Of a stretch of 64,000 nucleotides of DNA, positions 45,290-57,797 are shown one piece after another (position 1 is the stretch's first letter; the number at the start of each line of letters is the position of its first letter). This DNA is from Aralia elata (Eukaryota; Streptophyta; Magnoliopsida; Apiales; Araliaceae), in assembly GCA_034770075.1 (NCBI GenBank), contig CM068383.1, positions 9,327,778-9,391,777 on the forward strand, read 5' to 3'. The notes beneath the pieces are model-generated. The model searched no databases, had not been told where the DNA came from, and worked only from the letters and a program-made list of their open reading frames with translations. A program made the translations under genes and the position numbers.

Positions 45290-47640
45290 CAACTTGGTGA
45301 ATGATCACTAGTGTAGGGTCACGTGAATCCGGTTATACGATGAAATTGTCACATTATATAATAATCACGAAATTTTATAGATTTTAATTGTATTAGTTAT
45401 AATAAATGTTATATTTGTGTTGACTCACAAACAGAGTACTAGAGTTAAAATACAATTTTTACTATAACCAATCCAGGAAAAAATTATAAAACTTTATAGT
45501 GGCATGTGGTATGACAATTTCACCAAAACCAGACACAAGGTCACAGTTGTTTGCGAAAATAATCGGTAGGATAAGATTATTTGCAGTAATTTGTCATCAC
45601 TTCGAATTATTTTATCCAATGATTACTTCGTTATTTAATCAAATGAATTATATTTTGTCATTTCTAAGTTCATTTGGCAAGGAACAGAATCTCAAGTGGA
45701 AATATAGTATTATATACTCCCCTTTTTAAGATAGCAAATGACTTTAGAAATAATCACAAATAGTTCATAAATTAAATAACGTCTAATCATGAAATAAAAT
45801 GATAATAAATTAGTGTAAATAAATCTTATCACACCTATTATTTTTACAAATAAATATAGCCTAAGAGTATTGTAGGAGGTTTGTTGTAATTAATTTGTTG
45901 TACTTGATATATTAAAAGTCCTAGTTAACTAGGACCACTGTACCCGTGTAATATAAAACTATGAACACTACAACAAAGAAATTTATTGATTCACATCTAT
46001 ACAATTTGTCCTTTGGTATCTCACAAATTTGGCTTGATTACTATCTTCTTGAATAAAGTGTTGAAATGATTATGGTACTACAATATATTCATCAGCAAAA
46101 TACACAATTAGTGTTTCATTCCCGCGAGTAAATAATTAGTACGATGAGATACCTAATCACATTAATAATGGTCCCAGAAATATTTTAATTATCACAAAAA
46201 TAAGAATAACATTAATAGTGTTATACGATTGTACACACCTTAAAGTTTTTTCAGACATAACAATTTTGGGTTCTATAGCTTTTGAAATAAGAAAGAGGAC
46301 CACTGAGCTCTAGCTCAATTGATGTACTATACCTCTTATAAAGCAAGAGATTTTAGATTCAATTTTTGATAGTTGTCAAAGTAGGGTGTGTGTTTAAATT
46401 CAGTCTAATCTATTAAAAAAAAGTATTAAAAAATTAAAAAAAAAATGGCTGATTGCACATATGTTACATGATAAAGTTTACACAACTACTAATTGAGCCC
46501 CAAAATAAAATTTCTAATAATCCGTTATCCAGTGTATATTTAATTAAGTAATGTATATCATTTACCAAATTTTGGTGATTTTTTTGTTAGAATTAATCTC
46601 ACAACAATTAAATCCCTCTTCATCAAACTCAAATTCTCTCTCTCTAAATCATCAAACACATCTTCAGTCTCTCTCAAAATCATCCTCATCAAACTCATCT
46701 TCTCTACCATCATAAACACCGCAAACGTTGGTAACTGAGAACATCATAAATCATCAAACTCATGTTCTCTCTCTAAATCATCTTTAAAAGGATTTCTCAA
46801 ATTTCTGTTTTATAAGTTTATTGTTGCTTCTATTTTCTATTATATTTTATAGAGTAATACATGTATGTACGTAAATACCTAAAATCATTTACAAGATTAA
46901 ACTTTGTAAAAACCTAAACAACTATGAAATAATAAGTTTTATCTAATTTAATTCATGCATGCTGTCGTTAGAATTTATCTTTATCAATCTTCATCAAACC
47001 CTTTTATCAAACTCATCTTCTATCTCTAAATCATTAAACTCGTGCATTTATCTTTATCAATCTTCATCAAACCCCTTTATCAAACTCATTATCTATCTCT
47101 AAATCATTGAACTCATGCATCCCTCTGTCTAAATCATCTTCATCATACCCCTTTTTCATCTTCTCTCTCCAAGTCTTTTTCATCAATCTCCTCTTCATCA
47201 AACTCATCTTCTCTCTCTAAATTATCAAACCCCTTTCATATATCAAACTCATCTTCCCCCTCTAAATCATTTCATCAAACCCCTATTCATCAAACTCATC
47301 TTCTTTTAATTTCTTCCGGAATTTTTTGTTTTGTTTTATTTTCCTTTTATTCTTTCTTTTTACTTTGTTTACATGTATTACAAGTAATATAGTCATGCAA
47401 ATACTTATTTTGCTTTATTAATTATTGTAATTTGATTATTTTAATCAAGTCAAATTTATTCTATATGGCCAAACTGTATATAATGGTCATCTGATAGGCA
47501 CACAACTATAGGTACCACGTGATGTAGTAAAATGTCATATCAGAACATAAGGAGAAAAAAATGAAGACATATAATGCTCTAATAGATCATAAACTTAATA
47601 GATTAACCTTTTGAGCTAACGTATAGCTTCAGATGAGTAT
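45290..47640. other. Intergenic, AT-rich, no gene seen
   Basis: Short frames only, none with a recognisable domain. The last third is occupied by the TCATCAAACTCATCTTCTCT repeat field. Confidence 0.55.
46600..47310 (+). repeat. CT-rich repeat field (CATCAAACTCATCTTCTCTC)
   Basis: Around fifteen irregular copies of CATCAAACTCATCTTCTCTC and TCTAAATCATCAAAC units, 25-60 bp apart, with local larger duplications (ATTTATCTTTATCAATCTTC appears twice near 46975 and 47045). Pyrimidine-rich on the plus strand. Confidence 0.8.
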
Positions 47641-47664
47641 ATATAGGTCGGATATTCCCAACAC

Positions 47665-48520
47665 ATGTGGCTAATTAATTCCGCCAAAACTTCACCCGAT
47701 TATGGTAAAAGGTGTACATTGCTTAATGCCCCGCCCCCTATCATTTGGGCTTCTGTACGTTCTGCTAGCCCTCCTATCATTTGGTACAAAATGGTTTGGC
47801 ACAATTTGCAGGTTTCTCGATTTTCTTTCTTCCTTTGGTTGGCTTTTCATAATAGACTGGTTGTTTGGCTTCTTGATGTTTGTTGCCTATGTAACCAAGC
47901 TCATGAAAACTTTGGACATCTCTTTTTTGAATGTGAATTTTCACAGTCTATCTTGAAAACTGTTTTTGCTCATCATGGCTGGTTTGGGGTTCCTCATATG
48001 TGGGATCCCTTAATTCAGTATATCCAGTTCACTAGAAAGGACTACATGACGTCTCGCATCATTAATCTTATATTGGCTTCTCTAGTTTATAAAATATGGA
48101 TTGAGCGAAATAGAAGATCTCATGGTGATAACCTCTCGGTTGCTTCGGTCATTGCTCAAGATTGTATTAAATTATAAACTGTAAATTATTTTCCATAAAG
48201 AAATTTAGTGGGAATTGTTAAATCCACAACAAAAAATGTTATTTCCACAATAAAAGTGTCGCTATAGATGTATAGCGATGGTTAAAACCGTCGCTATACA
48301 TCTATAACAACACTTTTAACAATTTCCAATTTAGTTCCTATATAGAAAAACTTCCCTATCTTAGGGTCTGGCAGCTTTAATGTGCCTATCTCTGTTGTAT
48401 CCGGCTATAGCTCTTGCATCATTGGCCTGTCTTTGATGTGCCTGCTATAGTGGCTTCGCGGGGTATGCCCATTGTTCTTGTTTTCTCTCCTTTTCTATAT
48501 ACTCACAATTTAGCAAAAAA
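47665..48520 (+). pseudogene. LINE 3' end (RT C-terminal zinc region)
   Basis: The frame 47665-48177 contains IIWYKMVWHNLQVSRFSFFL, a zinc-binding-like stretch (CCLCNQAHENFGHLFFECEF) and WIERNRRSHGDN, the pattern of the zf-RVT region at the end of plant LINE reverse transcriptases. The catalytic RT and the endonuclease are missing, consistent with the usual 5' truncation. The tail continues to about 48520 and ends in an A run; a small foldback element is inserted in it at 48211-48327. Confidence 0.85.
48211..48327. mobile_element. Small foldback element in the LINE tail
   Basis: GGAATTGTTAAA at the left pairs with TTTAACAATTTCC at the right, and the inner arms AGTGTCGCTATAGATGTATA and CCGTCGCTATACATCTATAA also pair, giving a 117-bp hairpin. 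It is non-coding. The GTCGCTATAG words resemble those at 57843-58028. Confidence 0.65.
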
Positions 48521-48529
48521 AAATTATTA

Positions 48530-49120
48530 TTATAACTAATTTTATTTTTAAAATAATAAATATTATAATTTGTAGTATATTTCAGATAGTTTACGATTTT
48601 CATAAGTTCATTGTCTAAAATTAAATGAATATATATTAATTAAAAATTCAAAAATATATCAATTTAATCTTTTTGAAACAGGTACAGACAATGACCTTGA
48701 TATTTCCCTTTCCTATAAATGGCCATATATATCATGACATTGTATTTACTATTTTTTTTCCATTCCAACCACCTACGAGGTCATATTAATTGTATGCCGA
48801 CTTAATTGGACGGCGCATCAACGAAATATGACATCTGTCCCTCACTCTCTCTCTGTCATTTGAATTTCATGGCATTTAAAATGGGCAGATGAGAAGTAAT
48901 GCTATATTTAATATTTTTCACCTAATTGATCCAAGTACAAAACCACAAATAGTAAGGCATGCATTCATCCAACACTAAGACATTTTTAAGGTACGTTAGT
49001 TCGAGAAGTGTCGAAAACCTAATTTTCTGTTTAGCTCATTTTGTGTGAATGCAATAATTATAGTGAACAGACATGCGTTTAGTTGTTGTTAGTTGTAAGC
49101 ATCTCTGATTCTCAAGAAAA
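48530..49120. other. Upstream region of the CER1 gene
   Basis: AT-rich with no frame of note. It presumably contains the CER1 promoter. A CT-rich tract (CTCACTCTCTCTCTG) lies near 48840. Confidence 0.5.
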
Positions 49121-49124
49121 TACC

Positions 49125-49134
49125 TATATATAAG
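49125..49134 (+). promoter_or_regulatory. Putative TATA box of the CER1 gene
   Basis: TATATATAAG lies 84-93 bp before the ATG at 49218, leaving a leader of about 55-60 bases that is purine-rich (GGGGAGAAAGAAAC). Confidence 0.55.
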
Positions 49135-49217
49135 GGTTCTAGTAGAATAAAAAAGATACATCTGAAGGGGAGAAAGAAACATATATAAATATAAATAGGA
49201 GAAAAAAATATAGAATA

Positions 49218-52200
49218 ATGGCTTCAAAACCAGGGTTGCTAACTGACTGGCCATGGAAGCAACTTGGAAGCTTTAAGGTATATCTAAAATGTGCCTTCCC
49301 AGCTTAGTTTTTTTTTTCTTTTTGTATTTTATTAATGTCTGCCATCTTGATTATTGTTAATTAATATTAAAGAAAGTTATATTACATTATTATTTATGTT
49401 CAATTAGGGTTGTCAATGAGTATGATCTTAACCTTGATTTGATTTGATTCAATATAATTTATTTGATCAAAGCTCCCACTCATTTATTCATCTATGATAA
49501 TTTGATCCATTGGATCAATATTTCAAATGGATCAAATCATTGATCTGATTTGATTTGATTCACTGATCCAAAAAATAAATAAAATAACAAATACCGCAAA
49601 ATCTTCACTAGGATTACAACAATTTCAATGGTCTAGTGAAACTGTTTGTTTGTCGATGGTAGATGGAATCATCGAAGAGAATAAATCCAGCAACTTTCTT
49701 GGTTAGGATATTTATATATTCCTCTAGTTTTACGGTTAGTGATTTTTTTTTTTCCATTCAAATTCTGAAAAATAATTTTTATTGACTCTAACATACATGA
49801 ATCCTAAGGAAATTATAAAAATGTCAAAAATATTTTTTAAAATATAAGATATATATTTGAAAAAAGATAAAAAAAAAAATCATAAAAACTGTGGTTTTAA
49901 AAATATATGCATAATTTTGGAACACTCCAATATGATTTTTTGAATCAAAGTTTTAATGTGAAAAAAGAAACAATTCATAATTGGAGAGATAATTTAAGGC
50001 CTATGTTCAATCTTCTAGTTAAGAAGAAGAAGGTAGGAAATATTACAAAGCGAGCGATAAGCTGCTGGCAGTTATTTCGATGTAGTTTTGTCACAGTTTA
50101 TGATAAAATCGTATAGTAAAAATAATCAAATTAATCTCTATCTATACTTTTTTCTCTCTCTATATATTTACTCCCACTTCTAACTCTCACTTACTAGTAA
50201 TACCACTTACTTATCTCTCTTCATAATCCTAAATTTCTGTCATTACTTTTTTCTTATACTTATAATTATTGATAATATTAATAATGTGTACGTGTTGTGC
50301 TTTTCATGGGATCGGGAAGAAAATGCCATTACTAACAATAAAAAATACCTATCCATGCATGCATTCCAGCAGTAGGTAAGGAGTGGTTGACCAGAAAAAC
50401 TAAAACTAATAATTAATTATTTACATAAATTAATAATATGTTATATATGTTAAAAGGTTGATAATATTAATTTTAAAGGAGGTTATATAGTACTACCTCC
50501 GTTCTCCAAAAGATGGCCACAAAATATTTTTTATAAAAAAAATATAGTAAAGAAAAGAGAATAGAATTTTTTTTAAATTTATTCTTAATTAATGACCCCA
50601 CAAAAATATATAAAATGATATATTTTTCTTGTTTTTATACTAGTGGACCACACTAAATAATACATTATTATATTATTTGTTTTAATTTTTAGTACATAAC
50701 TAGTTCATGATTCCGTGTGTTTTTTTATAAAATTATTATATTATTGATATTTTTTAAATATGAGAATAATACATAGTGATAAATAGATAATTATAATAGT
50801 AAGAATATAAATAAAAATATTTTAAATTCAATTACTAGATGACAAAACATAGTTTCTTCCTAGATTTCTACTCCTAGATTTTAAGGTCGAACAAGTATTC
50901 CTAAATTTTAGTATTGAGAGACTATTTTATTAGTATTAATTATACTAGTTTCCCGTGTGAAGCATGGATTTTGAAATCAAATAAAAGATAAAAAAATAAT
51001 TGCTTTTCTTAAATTTTAGGTTTCTATTTCTAAAATATTCCTAAGTTTTAGGGTTGGGAGATGATTTGATGTTATTTATTATATATATAAATTTATTTTA
51101 TTTTTTGAAGAAAAAACATGATTGTACTGTAGCTTATACGTGGTCATTTAATGTTTTTTATTATCTCACAATTTTTTGTTTTTGTGTTGGTGAAGTATGT
51201 AATTATGGCGCCGTGGGTGGTTCATAGCATTTATTCATTTGTCATGAAAGACAAAAGCAAAAGAGACATCAGCAACTTTCTAATACTCCCCTTTATGTTG
51301 TGGAGGATGCTTCACAACCAGATATGGATTTCCATTTCACGTTATCGAACAGCCAAAGGCAATAATAGGATCGTTGACAAGAGTATTGAATTCGATCAAG
51401 TTGATAGAGAGCGCGATTGGTAAGAATCTTGAATTCAATCAAGTTGATAGAGAGCAAGTATCTTGAATTCGATCAAGTTGATAGAGAGCGAGATTTATAA
51501 GTAGTTCTACCTACCTCTCTGATCTCTCTCGACATTATAGAAGTTGTGCTGATATCGACATGCCTTCCTTATAATTAATTACTGTTGTAAGTACGTTCAA
51601 ATATGTCACGTGACTAGACTACTGAAAAAGCAAATGCCAAATGTGTCAATTAATAGGTTTCTTGATATTAATGATAGTTTAGTCATTTAAACGTATTTAA
51701 ATATGCAACTATCAACTGCTATGCAAATGTTAGAAACCCTAGAGAATCGGTTTATTACTCTACAGTACTAGCCAGCTTATTGGGGTTTATGTGTCAACCA
51801 ACTAAGCTATGTTTGTCTTTCTCTCGGTCCATTATTCACTTGCGCTATATTTGTTTACTAATTTTGTGATCTTATGTCTAATTGTGAAATGATTTATGTG
51901 GCTGCAGGGATGATCAAATCTTGTTTAATGCAACTTTATTCTACATCTTTAATGTAACTATGGCTAGAGCTTCTCACCTACCCATATGGAGAACAGATGG
52001 TGTGATTTTGACAATTTTGCTTCATGCTTGTCCTGTGGAGTTCATCTACTATTGGCTCCACAGAGCTTTGCACCACCACTACCTTTACTCTCGCTACCAT
52101 TCCCATCACCATTCCTCTATTGTCACCGAGCCTATTACATGTATATACATAATTAAAACTCCTTCAATTTTTTTTTTACCAAAATAAAATAAAATTTGAT

Positions 52201-55200
52201 TAACCTAATTTTTTTTATACATTTTGGCAGCTGTGGTTCATCCATTTGCGGAGCATATATCATATTTTTTACTCTTCGCCATACCGATGCTCACAACCCT
52301 TCTAAGTCAAACTGCATCTTTGGTGTCTCTCTTTGGTTATATAACTTTCATCGACTTCATGAACAACATGGGGCACTGCAACTTTGAGATGGTACCAAAG
52401 AAGCTTTTCTCCATAATCCCTCCTCTCAAATACATCATGTATACTCCCACGTATGTTATCTTCCTAAAGTTACAACTTTTCAATGCAAACGACTAATTCT
52501 TTGTCCACTGATAGTTGTTCATAGAGAAAATATACGTGGATCCTACTATTATATTAATGATGACAATTCTAAATATATTGGACTTGCGTACTATTTTCTC
52601 TCTATTTGTGCACATAAAAGTAATCTTTAAAAATTATATTTGGATATGAACATATTAGCAAAACTCTGATAAATTTAATATGTAACACTACAGATATCAC
52701 TCTCTTCATCACACTAAATTTCAGACAAATTATTCGCTCTTCATGCCAATGTATGACTACATGTATGGAACTATGGACGAATCGACGGATGCTTTGCATG
52801 AAACTTCACTCAGAAGGCAAGAAGATTCACCGGATGTTGTGCATCTCACACATTTAACTACACCGGATTCCATCTATCATCTCCGTCTAGGGTTTGCCTC
52901 CGTTGCGTCCAAGCCCCAAATGTCCAAATGGTACCTATGGATAATGTGGCCTGTCACATGTTGGTCTATGATCCTGACTTCCATCTATGGCCGAACATTT
53001 GTTGCAGAGAGAAATACCTTCCAAAATCTCAAACTACAATCTTGGGCCATACCAAGATACATTAGACAAGTGAATATTTCAGTTCTTCATATAATCTTCT
53101 TTTTTATATATATATTTCAAGAATGATTTAAACTATTATTATCGTTTTTGTTTCTGATTGTGGCTCTGTTTTATTGTTGTGCAGTATAAATTGAAATGGC
53201 AAAGAGAAACTATCAATAGTTGTATTGAAGAGGCCATCTTAAAGGCAGAAGCAAGAGGCACTAAGGTGCTAAGTCTAGGTCTTTTGAACCAGGCAAGTTC
53301 TATGCAGTTTTTCCTATAGCTAATTAAGGGACCTACTTAATATATAAAATAGTCAAAATAGGTATCCTACTTTCTCAAGAAATAATAAATAAATAAATAA
53401 ATGAAAAGGCAATGACTAACGTTGTGGCCTCTATCAAATTTTTCTCATAGTCAAAAAATTGATGATGGTCCCTTATTTTGAAAAGTCTGACTCTGTCACT
53501 GCTCTTAATCACGGAAAAACTTTTTTGTAGGGAGAAGAACTCAACGGATATGGAGAGCTTTACGTCCGACGGCACCCTCACCTCAGTGTAAAGGTAGTGA
53601 ATGGGAGTAGCTTGGCAGCTGCTATTGTTCTTAACAGTATCCCAAAAGGAACCACACAAATTCTCTTTAGAGGCAAACTAACTAAGGTTGCTCATTCAAT
53701 TGTCTTTGTTTTGTGTGAAAAAGGAATCAAGGTACTAAACTTTGCTTCCCTTTATTTCTTTTTTATTAATAAGGTACTATTTCCATATTATTTCTAATTA
53801 ATCTCCTAACACCATAATTTTGCATTAGGTGGCTACTTTACACAAAGATGAATATGAGAAACTTAAGCTAACCACCAAGTCTAATAGTAACTTGCTACTG
53901 TCAAGGAGTTGTGCACATAAGGTATATATCTATAATCTAATTTAAGTCATACTTGTTTAATTAGTTATTTACTTTTTATAATATCTGGTGATAAATTTTC
54001 AAAGGTATGGCTGGTTGGAGATGGACTGACTAAAGAAGAACAACAAAAGGCAGGAAATAGAACTTTGTTCATTCCTTTTTCGCCAATCTCTCCTAAGCAA
54101 ATTCGTAGTGATTGCTTCTACCAGTTTACACCAGCAATGTTGGCTCCTTCCTCTCTCGAAAACCTGGACTCTTGTGAGGTTAGTAACTTAAGTCCCCTTT
54201 CCTTTTTCCTGGACACCCTCCATTACACCTTTCACTCAATTTTCTCAAAAAACATTTAATGACATAATAATATTTGTTGCAATAATTTTGTTGTTGGTAT
54301 ACCATTACTAAAAGAGATATTTGTGTCATTAAATATATATTTAGATAAATTGAGTGAAAGGTGTAATGAAAAGAGTCCTAGTCCCTTTTTCTTATTAAGA
54401 AGTGAAAAATGCACTCAAATTTTTACCATTTGCGCTCCGATGGAAGTTTAATACTGTGTTTGTAAGTTTTTTTTGGGGGAAAGGGAAGGAAAAGGATGGG
54501 AAAATAATTAAAATCCCTCCAAATCCCATGTTTGTGAGTTTTTTTTAGAGAGGAAGGGAAGGGATTTGGAGGTAAAATTGATTCAATTTTTGCCTCAAAA
54601 TTTTCCTCTCAAAAGTGGGAGGATTTGGAGGGATGGGAAAGGATGGAAAAATGAAATATTTTACATTACCAAAAATAACCTTTCAAAATAAATAATATGA
54701 CAATCTTGTCCCTAATTATTAACTCCTAATTTTTGAAAATATAATTTTTTGTTGTTTCCCAACACCTCCCCGTGCCCCCCCCAACCCCCCCCCCCCCCCC
54801 CTTCCTTTCCGGCCCATTTCCGGCTTATACTGTTTAAGCTGGTGGACATACATATATATGTACATAAATCATGCAGATTTTAACTAGTATACGTGTCAAC
54901 TTACTTATATCCCATCCATGTTACAATTAAATTACCACTTGTATTAAAATTATTACTACCAACCATATCCTTAATTATAATCTCATAACTATATCTTTTT
55001 ATTTAGAATAAATTCTATAATCCATGGTCCATAAAGTTAGTATTTCAATAACAAAATATCATCTAAGTTATTTAGAAAAAAAAATCTCAAATTTAGTACG
55101 TATAATTAATTAAACAAATTTGTTATAACAATTCAAATTATTTGATTTTTTTTATAAATTGTATACATGATATATTATTATTATTATTAAATATTGTAAA

Positions 55201-56136
55201 ATACTAGTTTTACATATATTCTCCTCTTCATTTATCATGAAACGACTAGATTAAGTAGTTTATTATTAAAAACAATTAATCAACTCGTATTTGTATTTAT
55301 TTGTCAGAGTACGTACGAAGGTTGATTTTTTTTAAATTAAATTTTCCATAATAAGAAAATAAAAATAAACTTAAGAACATTATGAGTATATATATTCCGC
55401 CTTATTAATTTATTATTATGAGTATATAGTAATTCTTATTGCTTATTTTTACTGTATATAATATTATTATTATAATAAACTATTATTATTATGATGATAA
55501 CAATATAGGTATATAATAATAATATTAATAAACTATATACTCATAATAATAAATTGAACAAAATAATTCAATAGCTAGACATTGTAAAATCATACATTTA
55601 TTATATTTATATATAAAGGTAATATAGTAATAGTGTAGTTTAAAAATAAAATTATTTTCCCTTCCCTTCCCTCCTCCTAAACTCACAAACAAGGAAAATA
55701 TAATAATCATCCCATCCCTTCCCTTCCTTTTTAAAACTCACAAACATGACAAGAAAAAATTATAATCACTTCCCATCCCTTCACCTCCTTTCCCTCCTAT
55801 ACTTTCCCTTCCCATCCCTTCCCTAAAGTAGAATAAATTTTATTATACAATAATGGAGTGCAACTGGTAATTAAAATATGAAGTGCATTTATCATTTACC
55901 TGAAGGTTTATGATAAAATTTATATTTCATTTTCTTTTTTGATATAAATGTTTATTTTTATATCACAGAATTGGTTGCCGAGAAGAGTGATGAGTGCTTC
56001 ACGTGTTGCTGGGATAGTGCACGCATTAGAAGGCTGGAACGTACATGAATGCGGTAACACAATGTTTAACATTGACAAAGTTTGGGAAGCCAGTTTGAAG
56101 CATGGATTTCGACCCTTGCCTCTCCAAATCAACTGA
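49218..56136 (+). CDS. CER1: CER1-type aldehyde decarbonylase, ten exons, 618 aa
   Basis: CER1 works with CER3 in the endoplasmic reticulum to make very-long-chain alkanes of cuticular wax. Exons: 49218-49277, 51196-51419, 51908-52140, 52231-52450, 52694-53069, 53185-53292, 53531-53731, 53829-53921, 54005-54178, 55969-56136; lengths sum to 1,857 and every phase fits. The start MASKPGLLTDWPWKQLGSFK is the conserved CER1 N-terminus. All three iron-binding His clusters are present: HRALHHH (146-152), HSHHH (159-163) and HSLHH (248-252), unlike CER3, where they are degenerate. Hydrophobic segments surround them. The C-terminal WAX2 domain (about 400-618) reads GLLNQGEELNGYGELYVRRH, VWLVGDGLTKEEQ and ALEGWNVHECGNTMFNIDKV. 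Intron 6 has a GC donor (CAG/GCAAGT). No stop or frameshift was seen, so it is probably functional. Intron 1 (1.9 kb) and intron 9 (1.8 kb) are repeat-rich. Confidence 0.95.
49278..51195 (+). other. CER1 intron 1
   Basis: GT-AG intron, AT-rich. It contains GATTTGATTT runs (49435-49560), CT-rich text near 50150, and a CTCCGTTCTCCAAAAGATGG sequence at about 50498 that looks like one end of a Stowaway-type MITE without a recognised partner. A 69-codon frame at 49907-50116 has no domain. Confidence 0.7.
51386..51497 (+). repeat. Threefold duplication across the exon 2 donor site
   Basis: TTGAATTCGATCAAGTTGAT followed by AGAGAGCG occurs at 51386 (end of exon 2), 51429 (with one substitution) and 51463. 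The first copy contains the coding end and the GTAAGAATC donor; the other two lie in intron 2. Confidence 0.9.
54454..55835. mobile_element. Foldback-like element in CER1 intron 9
   Basis: The left part has two direct units of TTTGTGAGTTTTTTTTAGAG with GGAAGGGAAGGG (about 54460 and 54530). The right part carries them inverted, as CCCTTCCCTTCCCTCC with CTAAACTCACAAAC (about 55660 and 55725). Between lies AT-rich DNA with a C run at 54776-54800. Arms of several tens of bases and no coding point to a non-autonomous DNA element. Exact edges and target duplication are not determined. Confidence 0.5.
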
Positions 56137-56254
56137 TCATGTATAGTGTTAATGCATGGCAGCAAAGTTTCCATTACTAGCTAGCTGGATTACTATATAT
56201 GTGATCTTAATGGAAGACTAATAATTTTTTCGGAAAAAAGGGTTAACCTTGAAT
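56137..56254 (+). other. CER1 3' flank
   Basis: Presumed 3' UTR after TGA 56134-56136. No poly(A) signal stands out. Confidence 0.4.
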
Positions 56255-56272
56255 AAAGGTCTGAAAATTACT

Positions 56273-56357
56273 GGCCCTTCCTTGTAGTCTTGGTCACTAC
56301 ACCAAAGCATCAAAAGCTTGGTGACGGGTTCAAGGGCTGGTACCAACAAACAAAAAA
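56273..56357 (+). mobile_element. 85-bp retroposed sequence with 18-bp target duplication
   Basis: AAAGGTCTGAAAATTACT occurs exactly at 56255-56272 and 56358-56375, flanking 85 bp that begin GGCCCTTCCTTGTAGTCTTG and end in an A-rich tail (CAACAAACAAAAAA). A long perfect duplication with an A-rich 3' end is the mark of LINE-driven retroposition. GGGTTCAAGGGC near 56323 resembles a tRNA-type B box, so it may be a short or truncated SINE. Confidence 0.75.
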
Positions 56358-56375
56358 AAAGGTCTGAAAATTACT

Positions 56376-57062
56376 TTTACTAATTAAGTTGTGTTTTACT
56401 TCAATCTAAATCTTATATATGTACTTTTTGGTGGATTTTGAAGTTGTAGTATGTTTTATATATGGTTATATATGTAATATGCGTTGTATGAAATATACAA
56501 TTAATGCTTACAACTTACTGCTAAAAGTAATTTTATTATGCGGCTGCCGCTGCACGCCAATTGAACTCTTAATTGTGTATTAATTAATTAAGGAGAATTA
56601 ATATTTCCAATTAAAAAAAATTATATTTTCATATGATCTCTCTCATAAATAATACATGAATAATGAGTGAGAGAAACTCATGTAAAAATATCATTTTTAT
56701 ATGTGGAATTATTAGTTTCCTTAATTAAAAAGAATTTCATTTTAAGTTCAAAATTAATATAAATTTATTTGATTTTTTAGTCAATAAAATTAAACAATCT
56801 ATCCAAACATTATTAATCATTATAAATTTTGTTGTTTTAAAAGCATAAATAAATTCGCATGAATTCTAAATTTTACAGCATTTCATTAATTGATCTAGTT
56901 TGTTTTATTGAAAATAGGGAGTCAAAAATTGGAAAGGGACGATGGACAACTAGCCTTAGAAAATAAGACATGTGTACTTGGGTTCCGGGTGATATAAAAA
57001 TCTTTGAATTCTTTTCTTAACTTCTCCTGTTTATCTCTTACATCCAAATCCAACCTGTTTCT
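56376..57062. other. Intergenic, AT-rich
   Basis: No gene seen. A short run of TTAATTAATTAAGG-like palindromic text lies near 56580. Confidence 0.5.
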
Positions 57063-57087
57063 AGACAGGAAAGATATATACATATAC

Positions 57088-57123
<36 letters not shown>

Positions 57124-57124
57124 G
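57063..57124. repeat. (TA)n microsatellite with CATA interruptions
   Basis: Simple TA/ATAC repeats flank the foldback element that follows. Confidence 0.85.
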
Positions 57125-57797
57125 AGAAATGATCTATAACAAATAGCTGTTATGGACCAAAAACTAGCATACACCATCTGCACTATTAAAAACAAGAAGG
57201 AATGGGCAGAATTAGAAACTGAAAATCAACGTCCGGACGGTTAAAAAAACACATATCATCCGCTACTAATAGTAGCAGACACCAATCAGAATAAGGGTTT
57301 GACTTTATTAACCAGGATTTAGGTGATTTATTAACTAGGGTTTAGAGTTTATTAACTAGGGTTTAGGGTTTATTAACCAGGGTTTAGCATTTATTAACTT
57401 ATTTTTAACCAGGATTTAGGGTTTATTAACTAGAGTTAATAAACCCTACCCTAGTTAATAAACCATAAACCTTAATTAATAAACACTAAATCCTGATCAA
57501 TAAACCCTAAACATGGGTTAATAAGCCCTTAACCATAGTTAAAAAACCCTATACCCTAGTTTATAAACTCTAAATCTTAGTTAATAAACCTAAATTCTAG
57601 TTAATAAAGTTAAACCCTTATTTTGATTAGCGACCACTACTATTAGTAGTGGATAGTATGTATTTTTTTAACCGTTCGCTACTATTAGTAGCGGACGACG
57701 GTCTTGGCTTGTTTAATTTCGTCCGTTGATGTTTAAAATGGATGATAGAGATGGTGTATGCCCTATAAGGATACGTAGCGAATACGTGCTATGGATC

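Noticed and set aside
45499..45729. Small protein gene
   Set aside because: No domain, no conserved neighbour, and it lies in AT-rich repeat debris.
46600..47310. CRISPR-like array
   Set aside because: Units are irregular and pyrimidine-rich without constant repeats and unique spacers; this is plant nuclear DNA.
49036..49254. Minus-strand frame over the CER1 start
   Set aside because: Overlaps the CER1 promoter and exon 1 and has no domain.
50498..50700. Complete Stowaway MITE in CER1 intron 1
   Set aside because: Only one end (CTCCGTTCTCC) is visible; no inverted partner was found.
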